Assembly: GCA_038240605.1 (NCBI GenBank)
Contig: JBBSDP010000004.1
Span: 87,095-151,094 of the forward strand
Length of the DNA stretch: 64,000 nt
Reading direction: 5' to 3'
From: JBBSDP01 sp038240605
GTDB taxonomy: Bacteria; Planctomycetota; Phycisphaerae; Tepidisphaerales; Tepidisphaeraceae
The notes under the pieces were generated by a model, which saw only the letters and a program-made list of their open reading frames with translations, ran no database searches and had not been told where the DNA came from. The position numbers were made by a program, and so were the translations under genes. How positions within the stretch are numbered: position 1 is the stretch's first letter; each line of letters starts with the position of its first letter. Of this stretch, positions 24,942 through 34,143 are shown one piece after another.

Positions 24942-27140
24942 CTACGGCACATGCGGGCGGTCCATCACAATCGCCACGCGCGCCACGACCGCCCCGGTAG
25001 GGTTGTAGCGGACCAGGAATTCAAACGGCGGCGCGCCATCGATCTCCTTGAGTGCGCTCGGGACATTCGCCAACGACGCACGATGGTCGCGCCACGTCGC
25101 CCTCACAGTCCCGACAGGACCCGAAGCGCCCAATGAAATCTCAAAATGAGCCGCCGGCTCGCGGAGGCTGGACATCGAAGCCGTCAGCGGATCGCCGTTC
25201 GTCGTGCGCGCCGACCAGCCTGTCGGGGGATCGACCGGCGGAACCAATGCGAGCGAGCCGGGCGGCGCGCCCCGAAGGTCCGGCAGGACCGCCACCACGT
25301 CCGAGAGATTCAGCTTGATGAGTAGCGGCGCGACCGGCTGCGCAGCTGCCAGCTCCTCCTTCTGTCGAAACACGCGCACGACGGACAGGCCGAGCCAACC
25401 GGCGGCGCCGTCGATCTCGCGGAAACGCTTCTTGTCGCGCCATTCGAATGTCAGTCGTCCCGACTTCAACTGAATGGCCGCCAAATCGGTTGAGACGATG
25501 CTCCCCGACGAGTCGACCGTCAGCGCCCTCCCCGCCGGTCGAATCACCAGCCGCGTCGGCTCCGGTTGGGCCAGGGTCAGGGCCGCCGGGACGGGCGGTG
25601 CACTGAGTTCGATGCGGTCGGCGGCGGTAGATGAACTGGCGGGTGACTGCCAGAGGACGTACCGATCGTCGAGCACGTTCGGCGCGGGCGGCGTCCCGGT
25701 TGCCGCGGCCGGCGCCGTCGTGGTCACCGAGCGCGTTGCGTCCATCGCCTGGGCCGAACGGACTTCGCTCAACTCGGCGGTGAGCCGTTCGACCTCCGCC
25801 ACGTGTCCCGCGGCCGCAGTGGCGGCTTGCCGCGAGATGGCGGCCAACTCCTCCTCAAGCTTCTGTTTTTCGCGCGTCAGATCGGCAACCTGGGACAGAA
25901 GCGCCGCGCGATGCGTGTCCTCGACTGGTATCGATGTGGGAATGGCGGGCGTCTGGGAATGGGAGGTCTCGGTCTTCACGGCCCCCACTATTGCAGGGTT
26001 GGGCAGCGGGCCCGCCGGTGTGGCGGGCGTCACCGCGGAACCGACGTAACTGGCCTCGGAAGTCAGGAACCACGCCACCGTTGACACCGCCACCAACAGA
26101 CAAGCAGCCAGGATCAGCCATGTCACGCCCGATACCTTCTTCGCCCTCCGTCGCGGCGCCGCGTACTCGATCACCGTCGCCGACTCGGGGGGCATCCATT
26201 CGTGAATCGTCGTCACCTCCGGCGCTGTCGATGCGTGTTCGACGTCGCGCAGCGGGACGACCTCAGCTTCGCGACGTGGCGAGATGGTTCGAGCCAGCGG
26301 GACAAGTGATTCGGCGGCGACAGGGCGCGCCTGCACGGCGGGTCGCGTGAGGCGGCTGACGTCCGCCGGCGATAAGGACGGCATCGGACGCGTCAGATCG
26401 ATTACCAGCGCCGTGCCCGGATGGCTGATCAGTTCCGCGGCGATACGCGATCCGGCGGGACAGCCTCGCCAGGCACAGGACAGGCCAGCCGGCAGTTCGA
26501 TGAAGTAGGTATTGAACGTGACTTCCCACCGCCGGACCGGCGAGATCAGCGCGATCGATTCGTCGAACAGGGCGAGGAGGTCCACGCCTGCCGGAGCGAT
26601 GACCCACGCGACGCGTTGCGGATCGGCCTCGTACGCCTCGGCTAGCACACGGCCCCAGGCCGCATCCCCGGCCGCCCCAGCCCAGGCGTCGCAGGCGCGC
26701 GTCGGGTTTGGCCCGTTCGGAAGCGAGCGGTTGGACGGGAGAAGCCGCGGCGGGCCGGCCCAGACCGTTTGCATCACGCCCTGCCGCCGCAGCAGCCACG
26801 CCGGGCCGGCGTCGACCTGCTCCGATGCTTCGAGGACGAGGTGATGGGCGAATCGATTGGAGCGCCGCGAATGATCAACACCTGCATCCGCGACGCGTGA
26901 CAATACGCTGAAAGTGCGCCCCCCGAGCGGCAGCCGCCAATGCGCCCACGCGACGGGGCTCGCGCCGGCAGCGCCGCCCGCGTCATCGCTAACTGTATCC
27001 GCCCAGCGATAGGCGCTCAGCAGGGTGAGCCGTTCTTCGAGCAGCGGGGAGATGCCGGACGTCATCGCGACCGTGCAGAACCCGCCCGTGCCAGGGTGCA
27101 ACCCGCGCGGCGCCGAGGTGTGATACAGCTCTTCGCTCAT
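24942..27140 (-). CDS. GAP1-N2-like GTPase-associated membrane protein
   Basis: This 732-residue protein has four visible parts. Residues 1 to about 255 match what I recall of the GTPase-associated protein 1 N-terminal domain type 2: YHTSAPRGLHPGTGGFCTVA, LLSAYRW, RFAHHLVLE and WEVTFNTYF. A linker leads to one membrane segment (about 338-360: GVTWLILAACLLVAVSTVAWFL). A coiled coil follows (about 408-470, LTREKQKLEEELAAISRQ), then a beta-rich C-terminal half with no motif I can name. Orientation is likely N-terminus in the cytoplasm. The gene starts 6 bp after the GTPase gene stop, with its ribosome-binding site (GAGG) over that stop, so they are coupled. The family assignment rests on memory of the motif and needs a profile search. 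Confidence 0.7.
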   Translation of the reverse strand: MSEELYHTSAPRGLHPGTGGFCTVAMTSGISPLLEERLTLLSAYRWADTVSDDAGGAAGASPVAWAHWRLPLGGRTFSVLSRVADAGVDHSRRSNRFAHHLVLEASEQVDAGPAWLLRRQGVMQTVWAGPPRLLPSNRSLPNGPNPTRACDAWAGAAGDAAWGRVLAEAYEADPQRVAWVIAPAGVDLLALFDESIALISPVRRWEVTFNTYFIELPAGLSCAWRGCPAGSRIAAELISHPGTALVIDLTRPMPSLSPADVSRLTRPAVQARPVAAESLVPLARTISPRREAEVVPLRDVEHASTAPEVTTIHEWMPPESATVIEYAAPRRRAKKVSGVTWLILAACLLVAVSTVAWFLTSEASYVGSAVTPATPAGPLPNPAIVGAVKTETSHSQTPAIPTSIPVEDTHRAALLSQVADLTREKQKLEEELAAISRQAATAAAGHVAEVERLTAELSEVRSAQAMDATRSVTTTAPAAATGTPPAPNVLDDRYVLWQSPASSSTAADRIELSAPPVPAALTLAQPEPTRLVIRPAGRALTVDSSGSIVSTDLAAIQLKSGRLTFEWRDKKRFREIDGAAGWLGLSVVRVFRQKEELAAAQPVAPLLIKLNLSDVVAVLPDLRGAPPGSLALVPPVDPPTGWSARTTNGDPLTASMSSLREPAAHFEISLGASGPVGTVRATWRDHRASLANVPSALKEIDGAPPFEFLVRYNPTGAVVARVAIVMDRPHVP

Positions 27141-27146
27141 CGATCC

Positions 27147-28745
27147 TCACGCCGGTCGGACGGTCACGCGAGCGCGGTCGATCAGCCCGTGCGACCACTT
27201 GGCGAGCATGTACAGGACCGGCACGGTGACCCAGCGCGGCCGCAGGTCTCGCGGCACGACCCACAACCCCTCGCGCCCGTCGCGCACCTGCGGCGAGCAC
27301 CCCAGTGCACTGACCGGGACGTAAAGGACGTGCGACGAAAACGCATCCGCCGCCGCGACAAACTCCGGTGCGCGGATCGCGAGCCAATCGCGAACCAGCG
27401 CGGACGTTTGCTCAACCCGGGCGGTATCCACCGCCGCCAGTCGACCGTCCGCGCCAGCGCCGGCCAGCATCGGCTCGGTGCTCAGGTCCAGTCCCATCAG
27501 CCCACCCCACACGTCCGCCTTGGGCACGACGACGATCAGCGGACGGCGGTTGGGCTCGTGCGGCGCGAGCCCCGCGAAGCGCCGTAGCCGCGACGCCGCC
27601 TCCGTCAGGATCGTCTCCTGGCGGCGCGAGGTGGACCGCTCGTCCAGCTGCGGGTCGGCGCTTCGGCCGCGCAAGGCGGCGCGAAACCGCGGGTCCTGCG
27701 TCGGGTCATACAGGAACATGATCACGCGCGACCGGCTCAGGTGCTGCGTTACCGGCGAGGAGGCCGCGTCCTGCCCGGGATCGAAATGCTCGCCGGCATT
27801 GTCGTACAGGCAGATCAGCCGCGCGGCGTCTTCCGCGCCCGCCTGCGGGTGGCCGCGCAGCGGCGACATCGTGAAAAGGAAGGGCTTGGGCAGATTGACG
27901 ATCTGCTGGCCGAGCCGGATCTGGTCGTACCACTGCGCGCCGGCGACGTCGGTCTTCTCGAGCTGCACGGGCCGGGACGGGTCGTCCTGGAGGAATAGCG
28001 TTTCCTCGAACCGATTGATCGTCTGGTTGATGACGGCGTCGGTGTCGCCGAACGCCACGCCAAGATACCTGGGCATCAGCCGGCGGAGTTCCCACGTCAT
28101 GGCGGTAACGAAGTAGGACTTGCCGCTCCCGGACACGCCGATGATCGATGCGAACAGCGGATCGCTCTCCAGCACCGCGCGCGGCACCGACAGGTGACAG
28201 CGCGGGCAGGCGAGGGCATTACAGGCCATGCCGCGCGCGTCGATCGCGTCACCATCGGCATTGAATCGGCTGGGCAGGAATCGCGACGCCGATTCCGGTC
28301 CCAGGACCGGATCACCCAATAGGTCAACGTGGCGCGAGATCCAAAGCACCTGGTCGGGAGGGAATCGGTGCCAGCAGTGCGGGCAAGTCGCGCGAAGGAG
28401 CAGCCGCCCGCGGGCGGAAACCGGCGGTTGCGCCGGCGACGGGCCCGGCGCTGAAGCCGTCCGGCGCACGTCCGCCGGGGGCTGTCGCATGAAGCATTCG
28501 GCGCAAATGAAGCTTCCGCCCGCGTCGTAAACGCGATCGGCCGAAAAGTTCCCGCCGCAGGTATTACAGACGTAAGTCGCGGGCGATTCTTCAGCGTCGG
28601 CCTCAAACGGGTCATCGAATTCCGTCGTCGCGGGAACGGCGGGCGCCAGCCCCTCGGCGGCCACCTGTGCTGGCAGGTCGCCCTCCCGCGTGAGTGGCAC
28701 CAGCGGCTCGTCCGCCTGCGTAGGATCAGAAAGGTCCTGCGTCAT
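27147..28745 (-). CDS. Zinc-ribbon P-loop GTPase of the GAP1-associated type
   Basis: The 532-residue protein begins with an acidic, disordered leader. Two four-cysteine clusters follow: C60-x2-C63...C81-x2-C84 and C121-x2-C124...C180-x2-C183. The GTPase core then shows G1 GVSGSGKS (203-210), a switch/G3-like LICLYDNAG (D315-x2-G318) and a G4-like VVVPKAD (K409-x-D411). K-x-D instead of the usual NKxD is within the range of TRAFAC-like relatives. It probably is the nucleotide switch that works with the downstream GAP1-like membrane protein. The start has GGGAG 7 bp upstream. A possible -10 (TATGAT, 28785-28790) precedes it on the coding strand. Confidence 0.75.
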   Translation of the reverse strand: MTQDLSDPTQADEPLVPLTREGDLPAQVAAEGLAPAVPATTEFDDPFEADAEESPATYVCNTCGGNFSADRVYDAGGSFICAECFMRQPPADVRRTASAPGPSPAQPPVSARGRLLLRATCPHCWHRFPPDQVLWISRHVDLLGDPVLGPESASRFLPSRFNADGDAIDARGMACNALACPRCHLSVPRAVLESDPLFASIIGVSGSGKSYFVTAMTWELRRLMPRYLGVAFGDTDAVINQTINRFEETLFLQDDPSRPVQLEKTDVAGAQWYDQIRLGQQIVNLPKPFLFTMSPLRGHPQAGAEDAARLICLYDNAGEHFDPGQDAASSPVTQHLSRSRVIMFLYDPTQDPRFRAALRGRSADPQLDERSTSRRQETILTEAASRLRRFAGLAPHEPNRRPLIVVVPKADVWGGLMGLDLSTEPMLAGAGADGRLAAVDTARVEQTSALVRDWLAIRAPEFVAAADAFSSHVLYVPVSALGCSPQVRDGREGLWVVPRDLRPRWVTVPVLYMLAKWSHGLIDRARVTVRPA

Positions 28746-29036
28746 CCACCGACTCCCGGCATCCCCCCGCGAGAGGTCTGCTTCATCATACCGGCGCCAG
28801 CTCTAATTCGCCCCTCCACGCTTGGCGCGCTCCCGATGCGCGGCCATCGATTAAACCTTACCGAATTTGCCGGCTGAACCGATCACCCGCCGGGCTGGTC
28901 ATGGCTGAAAGTGCTCTTACACCATAATCTACGTTGCCACTGGCGGCGCGCCGGCTAGGATCAAGGCGATCGGAACGTCGTCGCGAACGCGCGACGGCGG
29001 CCGTCACCGCGCGACCGGCTTCGCCCGCCAGGTGTT
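28746..29036. promoter_or_regulatory. Divergent intergenic region between the GTPase operon and the pseudokinase gene
   Basis: This 291 bp region separates two oppositely oriented transcription units of the putative GTPase system and must hold both promoters. On the minus strand TATGAT (28785-28790) lies about 40 bp before the GTPase ATG, with a poor -35. On the plus strand CATAAT (28923-28928) is a possible -10 about 110 bp before the kinase-like gene. No operator palindrome is obvious. Confidence 0.4.
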
Positions 29037-32000
29037 ATGCCCATTTTCGGCAGATACGAAGTCATCGAGGAACTGCATGCGACCGCGGCAGGTTCGGTGT
29101 CGCGCGCCAAGCCCGTCGATGGGCGGAACCCGGCCTTCGTGGTCAAGCTCTTTCATCCCACGGGCGTGGAAGACGATGAGCTGCACTGGGAAACCCAGTC
29201 GTTCCTCGAACGCGTGCGGACGCAGCAGAACCTGGCCAAGCTGCCGCCCCCGACGAATTGGGCGGCGATCCGCCAGCACGGCACGACGCCGGGCGGCGCG
29301 TTCTACGTCACCGATTATTACCCACTCTCGGCACGGTCGCTGATCGACCGCAAGATCGCGGTGGGCGCCGAGCCGCTGCACCGGATCGCCACGGGAATCG
29401 CAGACGGGCTCGCCGCCCTGCGCGCATCGGCCCACCGCACCCACGGCAACCTGAAGCCGGCCAACGTCCTGCTCAACCCGCGCGGGCCCAACCTTGCCAA
29501 TCTCAGCGTGGGCCTGACCGATCCCGCCTCGACAGCCGTCGCGGCAAAGGCTGGCGATACCGCCGACCGTCACGCCCTCGGGAACCTGATCTATCAGCTC
29601 GTCATCGGCGAGCCGTACGCCGGCGGTCCGATCGAGCCATCGCCCGCGTGGAACGCGCTGGGGGCACCGGCGGACCGATGGCGCGCCCTGTGCACCGACC
29701 TGCTCTCCTCAGAACAGACTGCCGACGCGAGCGACGCGAGTTGGCAATCGATCTCCGCCGCCCTCGAGCGCCTCAAGCCGCCGCCGCGGACTCGGCACAT
29801 GCCGAAAGTCCATGTTCCCAAACCACCGCGGAAACTCCTCCGCGCGCTGGCGGCGTTGATCGTGCTGGCCGCGCTGGGGTTTGGTGGCGTCATCTACCTC
29901 GAAGGACGGGCGCGCGCGGAGTTCTGTCAGGATAAGAGAGCGTGGCTGGGCCGTTTTGCCCAGGCAGCAGCCCAGCCGGACCGGCGTAAGAGCTGGGCCC
30001 AGGACCCGGATCTCGCCCGCGTCGTCTCAGATGTTGACCAGGCCGCCCCAGCCTCAATCGATTGCGACGGTCCCCGATGGAATCTCGACCCGCGGGGATA
30101 CTGGCGAACCCGTGCCGCGCTCACCGCGGCACGACAGGTCACCGCGGACCTGACGCCCGAGCGTTGGCGACGGCTTGGGAAAATATGGGATCGGGCGCGT
30201 CAGTTCGAGACGCGCGGCTGGTCGCAGCCTGCCGAGTTCCTCGCCAGCCAGATTGCCGCGGCCCGACCGATCGCCGGGGCTGACGTGGCGGGCGCGATCG
30301 ACCATTTGATCGCCACAGACCTTCGTCTGGACCGCGATCTGCCGCCGATCCAGGCTGAGTTCAACCAACTGCTCGAGCACGCTCACGAGCTGGAAGTCAG
30401 CGGCGACCCGGCGCTCGGCGCGTTCGCCCGCGTCTTGCGCCGCTCGAGCGGTGCGGCGATGCAGTTGGGCGATAGCGGCTTTACCGGCCGCGAGACGCTT
30501 ACGGCGAACGTCGCGCTGGCCGGCCAGGCGGTCTCGATACTTCACGGCGGCTACTCGAGGAACATCGACGCCACGCGCTTTGCCGGCGACGTCACGTCTC
30601 ATCTCGATCTCCAGAGAGTCACGGCCGATGATTTGCGGCACTGGCTGGAGCGCCTCCCGGATTACACCCTCCAGCGCGACGCAGTCGCGACGGCGACCGC
30701 GGCGCTGCGATCGCGGCTGGCGACCGTTTCCTCCGAGATCGATGCCTCTCATCCGGACGCTACGGAACGAGCCTCGATCAAGCAGGACCGCGATAAGATT
30801 GAGACAGACTTTGCACGCTTCGCCCAGTCTCAATTCATCGCGCGCGATCTTGCCGATGGCGTATTCAGCTCCCGGCGGACCCAACTGGAATCGAAGGTCG
30901 ATGCGCTCCGCTCTTACGCGCACCGCCGTAACCCGCAGGAATGGATCAAATCGTTGCCCACGCTCGCGACCACGTCGGACGCAATCAACGGGTGGTGGGA
31001 GGACTGGCGGCACGTTCTCGTCAACAGCGCATCGGACATGGCGTCCAACGGCGAGTTGTTCGCGATGTTCCGGCAGCAGACCGATCGCCTTCGTCAGTTG
31101 CTCGCGGAACTGGACCGTGTGTATCCCAGGCCGCCCGCCGACCTGGCCGCGCCGCTGCTCGCGACGGCCAAAGACCGGCGCGAACGCGATCTCGGACGCC
31201 TGCTGGCGGAGTTCAATCCCAAGACCTCGCAGGCCATACCGACGACGGAAAAGGCGGTGGCAGACGGCTTCGTGGCCTTCTGTGCTGATCTGCGCGGGCT
31301 GGCCAAAGATTTCCCGATTCGCCGGGAACTGCTGACGCTGGCCGACCGGCCGGATGAAAAATGGCATCACGATAAACCATCGTTCTGGGAAGACCCGTCC
31401 GTTCAATCGCTGGTCCGCAATGATTTGAAGCGAATCGGCCGCTTGCAAGACCTGAAACAACTCGCCCGACCGGAACTGTCCGATGTCGCCACGACGTCAA
31501 CCGTCCCCGAGGTCACGCTGGCGGCATGGTCGCTGCTGGGCAGCAAGACGATCGCCCCGCCGTGGCCGGCGAGCATCGGCGAACTGGACGCTGAACAGGA
31601 ACTTCGCCAGAAGCTGACGACGGCCTTGAAACCCCTCAAGGATGAGGCCGAGCGCGCCGCTCCCGCCAAGGAACTGGCCGCGGAGGGACCGCGGCGCTGG
31701 CGGCAGTTCGTCGAGTCCGCTTCATCGGAGGCGATGCTGCAGGCGGCGACGGAAGCGCAGGCGGCCTTTGGCGTCGATGCCGGCACGATCGCCGCTCTCT
31801 CGCCGACGCAGCGCTTCAACCTGTCGCTGTACCAGGTCCGCCAGAGCCTGCGCGGCGCCGATCGATCGGGTAGTGGTGACGCAACGGCGCGCCAGGTGAT
31901 CGCGACGATCTCCAAAGCGGCCGCGGATTTGCCCAGCTCCAAGCCAGCGGAGGGGATGCTCAAGAAGCTACAGTCGCTCGAAGCCAGGGAGCCGTTCGCG

Positions 32001-33044
32001 GATCGCAACCCGGGCGAGCGATTCACGCTCCCGATTCCCGGGGCGCAGCCGCCGCTGGAATTCGTGCGTGTTGAACCGTCGAGCTCGCGCCCGTTTTACC
32101 TGTGCACGACCGAAGTCTCATTCGGCCAGTTCGCGGGCGTCACCGACGCCGCCAATGCCTGGGAGCAGACTAAACGATTTCGCTGGCCCGCCGAGGCCGG
32201 CCGGCATGACACGCGCCGCGGGCCACGGGTCTGGGAATGGTCGCAGCGGCAATCGCTGCAAATGAGCGCGCCTTTGCTGTGGCTTTTCCCTGACGACGAT
32301 AACGACTACCCGCTGCCCTTCCGTATCAGCCGGTTCAATCGGACCGCGCTGACCGACGAGGTGGGCGGCAACCCGTCGACCGACCACCCGATTCAGTACA
32401 TCTCAGCCGAGGCAGCGCTCTACTTCGCGGGCCTGTGCGGCTGCCGCCTGCCGACGCCGGGCGAATGGCGCGACGCCTACAACATCTTCGAGAAGACCGT
32501 CCCGCCGGAGCGATGGAACCTGCGCGACCAGACGTGGGAGACTTATAAGCGCTATGCCAGTGCCGGCGCCGGCGCGAACCCGCGCTGGCCGGACGAGGGG
32601 ATCTTTCATCCTCAGGGCGACGCTTCCGCAACCGGCGCCGATGCCCATAGCCGTCCGGAAAACGACGGCACACTCTTCTTCCGTCGTGTGAACGGTCCCG
32701 GCGGCGGCACGTTTCATCAGCTCGTGGGCAACGTCGCCGAGTTTCTCTGCGATGCCCCGGATGCCTTCGAGTCATGGCCTGACAAGGGCACGGCTGATGG
32801 GATCGGCAAGTTTGTCGCCCAATCGTCGATCGGCCTGAAGGTGATCGGCGGGTCGGCGCTCTCGCCCCCCGAGCTTCCCGTAGACAAGCCGTTGCCGCTC
32901 CCCCGCACCGACACCGGCTATGCCGACGTGGGCCTGCGCCTGGCCTTCACCGCCCCGGCTCACTCTCTGGCCGAGAAGCTCGCCTGGGCGCTGGCGGGCC
33001 AGCCATACCTGTGGGCGCAGCCGTCGCCCACCACCAAGCCATAA
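29037..33044 (+). CDS. Membrane pseudokinase fused to an FGE-sulfatase-fold domain
   Basis: This 1335-residue protein has an N-terminal protein-kinase-like domain (1 to about 235), one membrane segment (about 266-288), a long helical region (about 290-1000) and a C-terminal FGE-sulfatase fold (about 1005-1325: HPIQYISAEAALYFAGLCGCRLPTPGEWRDAY, QLVGNVAEFLCD, VGLRLAF). In the kinase domain Lys37 (FVVKLF) and the catalytic-loop Asn143 remain, but the glycine loop is absent, HRD is HGN (136-138), so the catalytic base is Asn138, and DFG is D162-P-A. The FGE part lacks the cysteines that make formylglycine. Both ends therefore look like binding modules. The kinase part faces the cytoplasm if the FGE part is outside. 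Divergent from the GTPase/GAP1-like operon. Confidence 0.82.
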   Translation: MPIFGRYEVIEELHATAAGSVSRAKPVDGRNPAFVVKLFHPTGVEDDELHWETQSFLERVRTQQNLAKLPPPTNWAAIRQHGTTPGGAFYVTDYYPLSARSLIDRKIAVGAEPLHRIATGIADGLAALRASAHRTHGNLKPANVLLNPRGPNLANLSVGLTDPASTAVAAKAGDTADRHALGNLIYQLVIGEPYAGGPIEPSPAWNALGAPADRWRALCTDLLSSEQTADASDASWQSISAALERLKPPPRTRHMPKVHVPKPPRKLLRALAALIVLAALGFGGVIYLEGRARAEFCQDKRAWLGRFAQAAAQPDRRKSWAQDPDLARVVSDVDQAAPASIDCDGPRWNLDPRGYWRTRAALTAARQVTADLTPERWRRLGKIWDRARQFETRGWSQPAEFLASQIAAARPIAGADVAGAIDHLIATDLRLDRDLPPIQAEFNQLLEHAHELEVSGDPALGAFARVLRRSSGAAMQLGDSGFTGRETLTANVALAGQAVSILHGGYSRNIDATRFAGDVTSHLDLQRVTADDLRHWLERLPDYTLQRDAVATATAALRSRLATVSSEIDASHPDATERASIKQDRDKIETDFARFAQSQFIARDLADGVFSSRRTQLESKVDALRSYAHRRNPQEWIKSLPTLATTSDAINGWWEDWRHVLVNSASDMASNGELFAMFRQQTDRLRQLLAELDRVYPRPPADLAAPLLATAKDRRERDLGRLLAEFNPKTSQAIPTTEKAVADGFVAFCADLRGLAKDFPIRRELLTLADRPDEKWHHDKPSFWEDPSVQSLVRNDLKRIGRLQDLKQLARPELSDVATTSTVPEVTLAAWSLLGSKTIAPPWPASIGELDAEQELRQKLTTALKPLKDEAERAAPAKELAAEGPRRWRQFVESASSEAMLQAATEAQAAFGVDAGTIAALSPTQRFNLSLYQVRQSLRGADRSGSGDATARQVIATISKAAADLPSSKPAEGMLKKLQSLEAREPFADRNPGERFTLPIPGAQPPLEFVRVEPSSSRPFYLCTTEVSFGQFAGVTDAANAWEQTKRFRWPAEAGRHDTRRGPRVWEWSQRQSLQMSAPLLWLFPDDDNDYPLPFRISRFNRTALTDEVGGNPSTDHPIQYISAEAALYFAGLCGCRLPTPGEWRDAYNIFEKTVPPERWNLRDQTWETYKRYASAGAGANPRWPDEGIFHPQGDASATGADAHSRPENDGTLFFRRVNGPGGGTFHQLVGNVAEFLCDAPDAFESWPDKGTADGIGKFVAQSSIGLKVIGGSALSPPELPVDKPLPLPRTDTGYADVGLRLAFTAPAHSLAEKLAWALAGQPYLWAQPSPTTKP

Positions 33045-33087
33045 TTAATTTTGTGAATCGAACGGACGTTTCGATGGAGTCGGCGGC

Positions 33088-34143
33088 TCAATTCACGCCC
33101 AAACGCTGGCGGATGTAGTCGGCGCGGACGGCGCGGCGGGCATCGCCCTCGAGCTTGCGGCCCTGGAGTTTTTGCAGGTGGGCGGGCTGGGTGAGGAGGA
33201 ACAGCTCGTTGATCGTTCGCATGTCGATGTCCTTCACGCGCCCCATGTGGACGCCCATGCGCAGGTGGCTCAGCAGCAGTAGCGTTTCCTCACTGGCGAT
33301 CAGGCGGGCCGAACGCAGGACGCCCAGCGCGCGGGCCACCTTGTCGTCGAGGTGAACGGTGCGGTCGTTCAGCAGCGTTCGGCGGGCCACGTGCTCGTAC
33401 TCGATGATCTTGGGAATTACCACGTGCTTGAAGTCGCTGATGATGTCTTCCTCGGTCTTGCCGAGCGTCGTCTGATTGCTGATCTGATAGAAGTCGCCCG
33501 TGGCCTCGGTGCCTTCGCCGTAGAGCCCGCGGACGGCGAGGCGCATTTCCTTGGCGGCACGGAAAACCTTTTCGATTTCGCCGGTGAGCTTGAGGGCGGG
33601 CAGGTGGAGCATGACGCTGACGCGGATGCCGGTGCCAACGTTGGTGGGGCAAGCCGTCAGGTAGCCGAAGCGCGGGTGGAACGCCCAGTCGATCTGTCCC
33701 TCGAGCACGTCATCGATCTTGTTGATCTGGTCCCAGGCCTCTTCCAGTTGAAGGCCGCTTCGCAAGACCTGGATTCGGAGATGATCTTCCTCATTGACCA
33801 TGATGGAGATCGTCTCGTTCTCCCCTACCGCCACGCCGCGAGCCCCTTCGGCGGATGCGTGCGGCTTGCTGATCAGGTGGCGCTCGACGAGCAGGTTACG
33901 ATCCACCTCCGGCGCCGCCTCGAGGTCCACGTAGAAGACGCGCGGGGCGATGTGCGACGCCAGGATCGTGTCGCGGACGCGCGCTTCAAGTTGCTGCCGC
34001 TGGTGCCGCGTGCTGCGGGTCAGAAACGGGCTGCCGGCCACGTTCCGCGCCAAACGGATGCGCGACGAGATCACGATCTCGCTCATCGGCCCGTTGCCGC
34101 GGAGCCACTCGCCGGCGTGATTCGTAAGGTCGCTGAGTTTCAT
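33088..34143 (-). CDS. mcsB: Protein-arginine kinase McsB
   Basis: McsB phosphorylates arginine residues of proteins and marks them for ClpCP degradation in Firmicutes; it belongs to the ATP:guanido phosphotransferase family. The NEEDH motif (117-121), the SSRIRLARN segment near the N-terminus and the active-site CPTN (Cys165) are present. The ATG at 34143 gives 351 residues, the usual length; the longer frame to 34407 overlaps mcsA. The start shares an ATGA overlap with the stop of the small membrane protein gene, showing translational coupling. No clpC or ctsR gene is in the window. Confidence 0.95.
   Translation of the reverse strand: MKLSDLTNHAGEWLRGNGPMSEIVISSRIRLARNVAGSPFLTRSTRHQRQQLEARVRDTILASHIAPRVFYVDLEAAPEVDRNLLVERHLISKPHASAEGARGVAVGENETISIMVNEEDHLRIQVLRSGLQLEEAWDQINKIDDVLEGQIDWAFHPRFGYLTACPTNVGTGIRVSVMLHLPALKLTGEIEKVFRAAKEMRLAVRGLYGEGTEATGDFYQISNQTTLGKTEEDIISDFKHVVIPKIIEYEHVARRTLLNDRTVHLDDKVARALGVLRSARLIASEETLLLLSHLRMGVHMGRVKDIDMRTINELFLLTQPAHLQKLQGRKLEGDARRAVRADYIRQRLGVN

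Noticed and set aside
30054..31460. Minus-strand frame of 468 codons inside the pseudokinase-FGE gene
   Set aside because: GC-rich codon bias opens the opposite strand; the plus-strand frame has clear domains and a ribosome-binding site, the minus one has none.
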